In this document: one piece after another, positions 10,206 to 19,425 of the stretch
Layout of the letters: the number at the start of each line of letters is the position of its first letter
Position numbering within the stretch: position 1 is the first letter of the stretch
Assembly: GCA_949361645.1 (NCBI GenBank)
Contig: OX442417.1
Span: 6,618,275-6,682,274 of the forward strand
Reading direction: 5' to 3'
DNA length: 64,000 nt
Source of the DNA: Spongilla lacustris
Taxonomy: Eukaryota; Porifera; Demospongiae; Spongillida; Spongillidae
Made by a program: the position numbers and the translations under genes
The notes under the pieces: model-generated
Database searches by the model: none
What the model saw: only the letters and a program-made list of their open reading frames with translations
Told to the model about the DNA's origin: nothing

Positions 10206-13200
10206 TTAAGATGGGATTCTACGGAGGATGGCTCTGGCATTCGCTCTTGTTAGGCAAATGCTCAAGCTTGCGAAAAGCTCAAAAGATATCTGTGCCTTTG
10301 GCAGAGACTTGTGGATCGCAAGCCTAGCAATTATCTGAGCCAGAAATATTGAAGCTTCGTTACCCCAAGCCCCATAGGAGTCAACTACTAGAGGGGTTGA
10401 GACCCACCCTAAAGCTAAACACTTTACATCATTGGCCTGGTGTTTCCTCCTCTCCGTTGCGTCAAGGACTGCACCAACCGTTGCTCCCGCTTCAGCTAAA
10501 GTTGAAGGATTTAGCGGTGAGACAACGGAGATGTCCAGGGCAACGGGCCTTCCATGGTTCCAATGCTTCACGAGAATATCAGCAGGCCGTGACTGTGAAT
10601 GGTCAGGAAAGAGCCCAGCACCAGCTTCAACTTCGATTGAAGCATGTGCACGGTGAAGAAAGTGCGCTAAAGTGTCCCTGAGAGCATTATGGCGTGTAAT
10701 AACATCACCCCCACATTTGCATGTTAATGCATGGTGTCCAAGAGGGTCCAGACTGTGGGCAGGGCAGAAAGCACACTGAGAGCCCTGGGAGGTATCTTGG
10801 CCTAGCCACCACTTGACAGCTACCCTGAATTCAATTGGGTCAAGATGGAGAGCTAGGGATGTGGAGGGAATAACTGATAACCAGGATGTCGCGTGGGGGG
10901 CTGAAACTGATAGCAACCGAGCCTTGTTAGCAGGGGAGGATTCATCAAAGAGGACTTGAAAGCAATAGTCGTTTACTTTTGAAGACAGAAGCTTAATTCT
11001 GACTGACAGGTGAGGGAACCACAGAATTGACAGATAGTTTCTCAATTGGAGCAACAGTAGAATTGAAGTGGTCCAAGGCATTTGTAAGGTGTATGTCATC
11101 TGTATCATACACCCCAGAGGAGCAGAAGGAAGCAATAAAAGCTGAGCTGGAGTGTAGGGACAGTGAGCGCAACCCAAGACCACCACTGTTAAGGCCAAGT
11201 TGGGCCTGACACCATGCCTCATCTGACATTTCAAAACCTATGCAGTCCATGAAACAGTGGTGGATGTCATCATCGAAGAGCTTGAAAGCATCTGATACCA
11301 AGTTGGTTGGAATTGAGCGAGCCAAGTAGCTTAACTTGCTAAAACTACCACATAGACGAAGTAATGTTAAAGCTACTTGAGGGTCTATGACAGAAACCTC
11401 TATCAAGCAGTGCAAAAGCTTGCGAGCTTCAAGCCGTTTTGAGGCAACAAAATTTGCACAGTATATGTAGTCACCAATTGGGCATCCTAATATCTCAAAA
11501 TGAGGCAATTGGAAAACTTTGAGCTCTGGTGGGAAAGGGGAGGCATCACTTGGGCAGTACAGCTCACATTTAGAGATATTGATATGTAGGCCAAGAGGGG
11601 GTCCTAACTCCTGTATAAGGGTCAAAGATCTACAAATTGAAGACTTCTTGCCTGCTAATATGCCATCATCCAGATACCAAGCTTGATATAATAGATGGTT
11701 GCACTCAGTATCGTCTTTAATAGCTCCAGCAACCTTATGCAGGACCAAAGCAAACAGAAAAGGACCCAGTGGGTCTCCCTGCTGCACACCTGATTGTGAT
11801 GTTAGCTGGCCCATAGGGTGCCACAGAAAAGGGTGAGAGCCATAACACCATGCCACCCAAGGAAGCAAATCTGGGAAATGCTTCGCGCATTCCTGTAAAA
11901 CAGCATCTCTGGAGACTAAATTGAATGCATTCTTGAAATCCACCTTGAGAACAGAAAAGTCCAAATCATTCCAATGTTTATCCACACAGGCCCTTATTCC
12001 ATGAATAACCTTTTCTGAACCCATTGGACAAGCCACACCAAACTGTATGGGCTCAAAAAAATCAACAACCCTATGTTTAATGACAGCACACAAGCATTTC
12101 CCTGTCAATCTTCTCAGGACCTCACCCACAGCAATTGGTCTTATGTCCGGGGCACAACCAGGCTTTAACTTGCTGAGTGCTGTCAAGGACCCACCAGCCA
12201 TGAAACGAGAAACCTCCTGGGGGACTTTCCCAGAGACCAAGAGGTTAACAACCCTCCTGAGAAGGGAACAAATTGTAGTGGGAAGTGGAATTGAAGCTGC
12301 ATCCAACAGGTGCTGTACCCGTAGGCCAGAAGGACCTGCTGCTGTACCCTTTGGAAAAGATTTCAGGATATTATAAACATCAAAATCTTCATTCAGTGAT
12401 ATGGATTGTGAAGTTGTTTCTGGGATAATAGGGAGCGGCCCCTCAGGGTGTTTATCCTTTAACAACTTCCAAGTGTCATCGCTATTTGGTGCCAGGCCAG
12501 AGGATGCTAAAATTCTACAAGCTTTAGCAAACATACCCTCACGAGACAGCGAGACTGCAAAATTAATGAGATTTCGCGGGATAGAATCATCTGAGTGGAT
12601 GCCTATCGCTCTGTGACTCATCGCCATATTCCATAGTGTTGCGTGTTCTCCTCTGCACCACAGATTGCATAGCACATCTATTGGGGTTGGTTTATTATGC
12701 CTACCACCCCTTTTCTTTGAAGGCAAGAGGCACTTTGGAAGCATAAATAACTTCAGCCAAGAGTCCAATGAGTTGTCGTGAAGCACTGCTTTCAAAGAAA
12801 AAGACAACGCAAGAGCAAAAGCAGGGCGAGACTTTTTGGGAATGTGTCGTAAGGTTCGGCAGGATAGTAGGCAAACTTCTTCAAAAGATGGTAAAACTGT
12901 GTTTGTACTGTGCGAGGACTCGGTTTCCGAAAGCGATGGTATCGGTGCTGGATCCGGAGGAGCTGCCAAGACAGCTACGCATCTTCGCGAATGTGATGCA
13001 CGTCGAGATTTAGCCACAAGTGCTCGACAATCACATATGTACAGGCCTTGTTCCTGTAACCATTCTCTAGGTACATCCCCCCGAAAGAGACCCCGTGCGT
13101 GAAGGCCCATATGTGAACGCCACATGGTTGGAGCAATTAGCTCGTGGCAGTCAGCTACAATGCACTGCTTCCTGTGTAGAGGTCGGACTATTGGTACCTG

Positions 13201-13836
13201 AGGCGATATCATTGCGAGGATAGCTCGATCACTTCCCGACTCCACTTGCAAAGGCTCGGGCGATACTGGGACAGGTGATGGAGGCACAGAAGGTTCTATG
13301 TGGAGTGTATGCGCTGGCACTGCCGAAGAAGAAGGTGTGAATGAAGTGCTAGGAGAGGGCTGCGGTGATGAGGGTGTCCCATGCGAAACCGACGATCGGG
13401 ATGGCCCAGGTGACGACGTATTATAACATAAAGGTGGCTCGGAGGGCGGTAGCGAACTACCAAGTATCGAACCGCTATTATTAAACAAGGACTCACAGCT
13501 GCTGCCATTGGACTTGGATGAATGGCGGCTGTCATTCAAGCAGGACGTGCACCGGGACCGCTTAATGGTAACAAGGACTAATTTGCAATCCACGCAAGCG
13601 GTGAAACCTGCTTCGTGAAGTAAGTCCGCCGAGATTCCAGGGTCGTTTTTCGAAAAGTGTCCCTGCAGGTGTTTTTTAAAAGCATCCTTCGTCCCTAAAG
13701 AAGAGGAGCAACCAGGTAAGAGACATTCAAACCTACCTGCAGAAACGCTCTGGCGATTGTGTTCCAGAGGCTGTGAATCCGATTGCGGGATAGAACTATG
13801 CGGGAGGCCTCTTGAGACGCGCTTACCCCGCGCCAT
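10206..13836 (-). pseudogene. Full-length RLE-type non-LTR retrotransposon with one frameshift (copy 5)
   Basis: The 5' frame (10993-13836) has a canonical C2H2 finger near residues 38-60, a CxxC pair, a Pro/Ser-rich linker and a second C2H2 (QCIVADCHELIAPTMWRSH). RT motifs follow: DIRPIAVGEVLRRL, VLKVDFKNAFN, GVQQGDPLGP and WYLDDG near residue 720. The rest is in a second frame (to 10206): a CCHC knuckle (CAFCPAH...GHHALTC), the nuclease (RPADIL...ALDISVVSPL) and a C-terminus ending RAILRRIPS. The two frames overlap near 10993-11030, so a single indel separates them. Unlike copies 3 and 4 there is no CXC motif at the N-terminus. Its first ~170 residues nearly match copy 6, the divergent neighbour. 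Confidence 0.88.
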
Positions 13837-13902
13837 CTTATTATAATATTATTACGTATTATTATTAATATATTATAATTATAATTATATATATAATATT
13901 GC
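13837..13902. promoter_or_regulatory. 66-bp AT-only spacer between head-to-head copies 5 and 6
   Basis: Sequence made almost only of TTA/ATA words between two divergent start codons. Neither ORF has room for a conventional 5' leader, so any promoter would have to be internal or supplied by read-through. No TATA box or initiator can be singled out in such AT-rich DNA. Confidence 0.35.
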
Positions 13903-16900
13903 ATGGCGCGTGGTAAGCGCGTTTCAAGAGGCCTCCCGCATAGTTCTATCCCACAATCGGATTCACAGCCTCTGGAACACAATCGTCAGAGCGCTTCTGC
14001 AGGTAGGTTTGAATGTCTCTTACCTGGTTGTTCCTCTTCTTTAGGGACGAAGGATGCTTTTAAAAAACACCTGCAGGGACACTTTTCGAAAAACGACCCT
14101 GGAATCTCGGCGGACTTACTTCACGAAGCAGGTTTCACCGCTTGCGTGGGTTGCAAATTAGTCCTTGTTACCATTAAGCGGACCCGTTGCACGTCCTGCT
14201 TGAATGACAGTCGCCATTCATCCAAGTCCAATGGCAGCAGCTGTGAGTCCTTGTTTTCAAATAACAATAATAGCGGTTCGTTAGTTGGTAGTTCGCTACA
14301 GCCCTCCGAGCCACCTTTATGTTTTAATACGTCGTCTCCTGAGCCATCCCGATCGTCGGTTTCGCATGGGACACCATCACCACCCCAGCCCTCTCCTAGC
14401 ACTTCATTCACACCTTCCTCTTCGGCAGTGCCAGCGCTGTCTGATCCTCCAATAGTATCCACGGACCTTCCGCCATCTGTATTTATCCAGCATTTGCATG
14501 CTCAAACCCATCTGCTAACAATAGCCCCTGCACCTATTAGTATATCACCGGAACAGGGGTCCTCTCCATCTTCTAACCATTCGTGCTCCCAATCGACATC
14601 GGAAGGCCCCATTCAACCTCCACCTGAGCTTCCCTCCCCAGGATATATCCTGCCTTCTTCTGCACAGGCACATGATTCTTACACAGCCACCTCCACGCTT
14701 TCCTCATCATTCTGTCCCTCTCCTTCCCTTTCTTACACCTCGAACAGGAAACAATGCGCTGTAAAGGGTTGCCCTGAACTAGTTGCTCCCACAATGTGGC
14801 GACACCACATGACATTACATGCCCAGAGGTTGCTTCCAGGTAATGTGCCTGACACCTGGCTGAAGGAACACGGTCTGTTTATTTGCCCTGACTGCCAGGT
14901 GCTGGTAGCTAATTCCCACAGCCTATCCCATCGGACTAAATGCGCACGCACTGCACATGCAGTGGTGGAAACGTTAGGTATGAATTTGCCAATGTCTGCC
15001 AGCATTGATGAGACGTCTGTGTTGCCTACATTTGAAGACATATGCCAACTGCCTGGTTACACTCTAAGACGTGTGCCTACCAAAGCTAGACCTGCATTTG
15101 CATGTGCCCTATCTGCTGCTCTAAGATCAGCTTTGTTAGAGAACACTGAGGACTCATGGTTAAAGCTATTCATGTTGCCTAAATGTTTGCTTCTTACCCC
15201 AAAACGTAGAGGACGTCACCATAAGCCTATTTCCATTGAGTACCTCTGTGGTTTGTGGTTGAAAGGTCAATACGGAACACTTTGGCAGCGTGCTATTGGT
15301 CAGACTACTTCAAGACCTTCTCATTCAAGGCACAATGATACTGACAGAAGGATCCACACCTCAGTTGCTCTAGCCAGAGAAGGACTGTATGGGAAGGCCT
15401 GTCAAGTCCTAACTTCATCGGGTCTAGCACCTCACAATAATGACACCTGGGAACTCCTGCAGTCTAAACATCCCAAGGGCCCTCCTCCAACTCCACCCAC
15501 TGCTGGTAGTTCATGGACAGCTATTCTTCCAAAGGATTTCAATGTAGGGGCCATTCTGCGGTCTTTCCCAAAGACTACTGCATGTGGACCTTCAGGCCTT
15601 CGAATTCAACATCTCATAGATGCAGCGGAGATACATTTGCAGGTTCCCATATGCTCTTCTCTTAGGGATATCATCAACCTACTAGCTTCTGGTGAAGTCC
15701 CAGTGGTTGTCTCTAAACATTTAGCTGGAGGTAGTCTCACTGCGCTGGTGAAAAGTGAAGAGGATTTGCCACTTGATATTCGCCCCATTGCAGTAGGTGA
15801 AGCTTTACGTCGCCTGGTGGGAAAATGTGTTTGTGCAGTTGAAAAGTCCAAAGCCAGTGACTTCTTTGCCCCCTACCAGTTTGGAGTGGCTTGTGCAGCA
15901 GGAGCAGAAAGGGTTATCCATGGTCTCAGGTCTTGCATGGATGATCACTGGACAGATGAGAACTTCACAGTGCTGAAAATAGACATGCGTAATGCATACA
16001 ATCTTGTGTCTCGTCAGGCCCTCTTGGATGAGTGCAGCATTCAATTCCCAGAGTTGCTCCCATGGGCATCATGGTGCTATGGCCAACACCCAGTATTGCA
16101 GCATGCATTGGGTACTATAAGCTCAGAGGTGGGTGTCCAGCAAGGAGACCCTTTAAGTCCAATGTTCTTTTGCCTAGTACTACATAAGATTGTGTCTGCT
16201 ATTGTATCAGATGAAAATTGCTCCAGTTTGCTGTTTCATGCATGGTACCAAGATGATGGTGTGGTTGCTGGTCCTAAGCATGCAGTTTCACGTGCACTTA
16301 CCATCATCCAAGAGCTTGGCCCTCCATTGGGTCTGTTTATTAATGCAGCAAAATGTAAACTCTTCAGTCTTAGTGATCTCAGCATGTTCCCACCAGAAAT
16401 GAAGAGATCTAGTGTACCTCATTTGGAGATCCTGGGAGCTCCTATTGGGGATGCAATTTTTTGTGCCAAAGTTGTATCCCAGAAGTGTGCTACGGCCTCC
16501 AAGTTACTCTCCCAACTGGAAGAGGTTGGTTCTGTGGACCCCCAAGTTGCTCTGCTTCTGTTACGACAGTGTGGCGGATTTTGTAAGCTTGTGCACCTGG
16601 CAAGATCAACACCCCCTTCTCTCATTGCCGAAGGACTGGAGTACTTCGATAATGATGTTCGTCACTGCTTTGCTCTAGCCACAGCTGTAGACACCACAAA
16701 CAGTGCTTGGAAACAGGCACAACTCAGCCTTAGCAGAGGTGGTTTAGGGCTTCGTCGGCTTTCAGAACATTCATCTGCCTGTTATATAGCATCTCTAAGC
16801 ATGGCTGGCATGTGCTCTGAGACCAATCAGCACCTGTTGAATGCCATCGATAAGTTTAATAAACATGTTTCTAATGAGGAGACGGTTACATTGGAAGCTA

Positions 16901-17730
16901 TCAGGGAGACACCATGCCGCCAAAAGGTGCTTTCGAACAAATTGGAAGACAGCCTGTTTGCACAGCTTTTTTCAAAATCATCATTGCCTGACAGAGCTCG
17001 CCTTTTATCAGTTTCATCTCCCCATGCTGCTGCATGGCTTTCCACAGCTCCTTCTCCTGGTCTCAATCTGCAGTTGGAGCCTTCTGAGTTCCAAGCAGCC
17101 ATACAATGGTGGCTTGGTGTTAGTATCTCAGGCTCTCAGGGTGCCACATGTCCTCACTGTCCAGCCCATTCTTTGGACCCTTTAGGCCATCATGCTTTGA
17201 CATGCAAGCATGGGGGTGATGTAGTCATTCGTCACAACAGGCTCCGGGATGTATTTGCAGAGTCATGTAGGAGAGCCTGCATAAGTGCTCAGGTGGAGGT
17301 TGGGTATGGCTTTACATCTGAGGAGCGCCACACGCGACCAGCTGATGTCCTGGCAGCAAACTGGATGATGGGAAAGCCTGCTGCATTTGACTTTACTGTC
17401 ACATCACCGCTAACCTCAAGTAATTTACCTGAAGCGAGTGTGACAGCAGGGTCTGCAGCCTTTGCAGCAGAGGAGAGGAAGCATAAGGCCAATGACTCCA
17501 AATGTGCAGAACTGGGTTGGGTATGCATCCCAATAGCTGTGGAGACCTATGGGTGTTGGGGCACTGAAGCAAAGTGGGCACTATCGCAGCTAGCCTCTCG
17601 CTTGGCCACACGTCAGAACTGCCCAAAGTCTGCATCTGTCACAGCCCTATATCAGAGGTTGAGCATGACCCTTGTTAGGGCAAATGTGAGGGCTCTTCTT
17701 TCAAGGGCCATCTCAGACACAGGCTACTGA
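13903..17730 (+). CDS. Intact RLE-type non-LTR retrotransposon ORF, 1275 aa (copy 6)
   Basis: Complete ORF. Residues C38-x4-C43-x12-H56-x3-H60 form a C2H2 finger, with a second near 285-308 (QCAVKGCPELVAPTMWRHH) and a C2HC finger after it (CPDCQVLVANSHSLSHRTKC). The RT has DIRPIAVGEALRRL, motif A KIDMRNAYN (D694), motif B GVQQGDPLSP and motif C WYQDDG (782-785). The C-terminus has a CCHC knuckle (C1083, C1086, H1096, C1101) and a nuclease with RPAD at 1145-1148 and D1163 (AAFDFTVTSPL). Two substitutions stand out against the sister copies: YQDD for YLDD and NAYN for NAFN. Both are next to catalytic aspartates, so the copy may be open but impaired. Protein role: nick target DNA and prime reverse transcription there. 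Only this copy and the 2002-2143 scrap lie on the plus strand. Confidence 0.92.
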   Translation: MARGKRVSRGLPHSSIPQSDSQPLEHNRQSASAGRFECLLPGCSSSLGTKDAFKKHLQGHFSKNDPGISADLLHEAGFTACVGCKLVLVTIKRTRCTSCLNDSRHSSKSNGSSCESLFSNNNNSGSLVGSSLQPSEPPLCFNTSSPEPSRSSVSHGTPSPPQPSPSTSFTPSSSAVPALSDPPIVSTDLPPSVFIQHLHAQTHLLTIAPAPISISPEQGSSPSSNHSCSQSTSEGPIQPPPELPSPGYILPSSAQAHDSYTATSTLSSSFCPSPSLSYTSNRKQCAVKGCPELVAPTMWRHHMTLHAQRLLPGNVPDTWLKEHGLFICPDCQVLVANSHSLSHRTKCARTAHAVVETLGMNLPMSASIDETSVLPTFEDICQLPGYTLRRVPTKARPAFACALSAALRSALLENTEDSWLKLFMLPKCLLLTPKRRGRHHKPISIEYLCGLWLKGQYGTLWQRAIGQTTSRPSHSRHNDTDRRIHTSVALAREGLYGKACQVLTSSGLAPHNNDTWELLQSKHPKGPPPTPPTAGSSWTAILPKDFNVGAILRSFPKTTACGPSGLRIQHLIDAAEIHLQVPICSSLRDIINLLASGEVPVVVSKHLAGGSLTALVKSEEDLPLDIRPIAVGEALRRLVGKCVCAVEKSKASDFFAPYQFGVACAAGAERVIHGLRSCMDDHWTDENFTVLKIDMRNAYNLVSRQALLDECSIQFPELLPWASWCYGQHPVLQHALGTISSEVGVQQGDPLSPMFFCLVLHKIVSAIVSDENCSSLLFHAWYQDDGVVAGPKHAVSRALTIIQELGPPLGLFINAAKCKLFSLSDLSMFPPEMKRSSVPHLEILGAPIGDAIFCAKVVSQKCATASKLLSQLEEVGSVDPQVALLLLRQCGGFCKLVHLARSTPPSLIAEGLEYFDNDVRHCFALATAVDTTNSAWKQAQLSLSRGGLGLRRLSEHSSACYIASLSMAGMCSETNQHLLNAIDKFNKHVSNEETVTLEAIRETPCRQKVLSNKLEDSLFAQLFSKSSLPDRARLLSVSSPHAAAWLSTAPSPGLNLQLEPSEFQAAIQWWLGVSISGSQGATCPHCPAHSLDPLGHHALTCKHGGDVVIRHNRLRDVFAESCRRACISAQVEVGYGFTSEERHTRPADVLAANWMMGKPAAFDFTVTSPLTSSNLPEASVTAGSAAFAAEERKHKANDSKCAELGWVCIPIAVETYGCWGTEAKWALSQLASRLATRQNCPKSASVTALYQRLSMTLVRANVRALLSRAISDTGY

Positions 17731-17805
17731 TATATTATTTAGTCTAGGTGGTAGGTTATGTGCTTGTTTATCTGTATTGTATTATATATATACCTATATG
17801 TATGC

Positions 17806-17832
17806 TTCATTAATTATTATAATATATTACAA
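17806..17832. repeat. TTA-rich junction between tails of copies 6 and 7
   Basis: Imperfect TTA/ATA run where the 3' tails of the plus-strand copy 6 and minus-strand copy 7 meet tail to tail. Confidence 0.7.
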
Positions 17833-17879
17833 CATGTATACACCACTTGAAAAACATGCAACTACTATTTCCTACATGC

Positions 17880-19398
17880 ACAGTCAGGATGGATGAAGTT
17901 CTCTCGCCAGGAGTGCCCTAGCAATGGACTTCACCAAATGGAGATTAAGCCTGCCATATATGTCTGCCACGACTAATGCCTTTGGCCTGGACTGGCTGAT
18001 GGCAAGGTGGGATGCAAGCCTGGAGAATGTTCCTTGAGCAACCTCACCCCAGTTGCCGTACGTTTCTACTGCCAAGGGTGTGCAGGCCCACCCTAGCTCT
18101 TGACATTTGGGGCTATTGGCCTTCAACTTCCAATTCTCTGCTACAAGTGCTGCAGCACCAAACGCTTGGCATGACTTCCCCAAGATGACAGGAGTGAGTG
18201 GAGAGGTCACTGTGATGTCCATTGCTGCAGGTCTACACAGGCCGACACTCCCGCTTCCAAAAAAGTGACAGGATTAAGCGGTGAGGTGATGGACACATCT
18301 AATGCTGCAGTTCTGCCCAAGAACCAGTTGGTAAGTAAGATGTCCGCTGGACGGATCTTGCTGTGGTCTCTGCTAAGATTGTTGCCAACTTCCACCTTAA
18401 CCCCTATGTGCACCCGACGACAGGTCTCCACCAGGATGTCCCTAATCCTATTATGGCGGGAGACCACATCACCACCATATTTGCAGGTAATTGCATGGTG
18501 GCCAAGGTGATCAAGTGCACTACCTGGGCACAGTGCACATTGGAGCCCTCTGAGATGTCAAGTCCAAGCCACCATTTGATGGCAACCTGGAAAACTGGTG
18601 GATCCATGTGAAGCCACAAGTTCTCAGAGGGCACAACTGAAAGCCAGGATGCAGCATGGGGGAAGAAACTGACAAAAGACGTGCCTTATCTGCTACAGAT
18701 GATGAATTCAGTAGTGCGTTGAAAACATGATCATCCAACTTAGCAGAAAGGGATTTCTGGGAGACTGGTGAAGTGAGAAGAGACTCAACACTAATTGCAT
18801 CTGCCACTATGAAAAAGGTATTGTTATACACTACTGTATAACAGTGTGTATATAGACGTTGTTGCGTATACGTGAGTATAATGTCTCAATACGCAGTGTT
18901 ATACACCGCTAATTGATGTTATACACAGTGTATAACAACCCTTTTTACACAGTGTGCAGGTGAGACCAAGCTGCTGAAGATCTCTACTGCTTGAGACAGA
19001 TGGTGAGATGACTGCAGACCAAAGCCAGATGAGCATAAGGAGGAGATAAAAGCTGCTGGTGAGTGGTGGGACAATGACTGAGACCCAAGGCCCCCTCTAC
19101 TTGGGCTAAGCTGAGCTTCTTGCCAGGCTGTATCTGACATGTCTACTCCAATGCATCAACAGAAGGTCATTCGGATATCATCATCGATAAGAGCAAAGAC
19201 TTTAGATGTAAGTGTTGATGGAGTTGCCCTTGCAAGATGTATCAGTTTGCAAAAAGCCCCACAAAGATGAAGAAGGATTAACGCAACCTGTGGATCAACT
19301 ATCCCAACCTCCTCAAGTTGTGACAATAGGATCTTAGCTTTGGTGTGTTTTTTGGAGATAAAGGAGGAACAAAATTCCTGGTCGCCAATGGGAATCAT
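17880..19398 (-). pseudogene. 5'-truncated, multiply frameshifted RLE retrotransposon (copy 7)
   Basis: Minus-strand pieces in successive frames cover motif E (IPIGDQEFC at 19398), the thumb (DPQVALILLHLCGAFCKLIH; SPSRGGLGSQSLSHHS), the DKARLLSVSSP block, the knuckle region and a nuclease that appears twice. RPADILL...ALDVSITSPL lies at about 18350-18270, and a second MDITVTSPL block starts at 18222. The duplicated nuclease half suggests a fusion of two copies or a template switch. The RT palm is absent. A small palindromic element interrupts the thumb at about 18805-18955. The 5' break is at a TTA tract, at nearly the same protein position as copy 2. Confidence 0.82.
18805..18955. mobile_element. 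Small MITE-like palindromic insertion inside copy 7
   Basis: About 150 bases with no coding similarity split the thumb region of copy 7. The left end reads AAAAAGGTATTGTTATACAC. The right end, reverse-complemented, reads AAAAAGGGTTGTTATACACT. These are imperfect terminal inverted repeats of about 20 bases. The interior is rich in GTATAC/GTATAA words. Size and structure suit a non-autonomous DNA transposon. The target duplication is not clear by eye. Confidence 0.6.
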
Positions 19399-19425
19399 TA
19401 TTATTATATTTTATAATATATTATA
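19399..19425. repeat. TTA-rich tract at the truncated 5' end of copy 7
   Basis: Imperfect ATTATTATTATATTTTATAATATATTA-type sequence where the coding similarity ends. Confidence 0.7.

Noticed and set aside
478..19140. Many 60-120 codon ORFs antisense to the retrotransposons
   Set aside because: Shadow frames of the long element ORFs, not conserved between copies.
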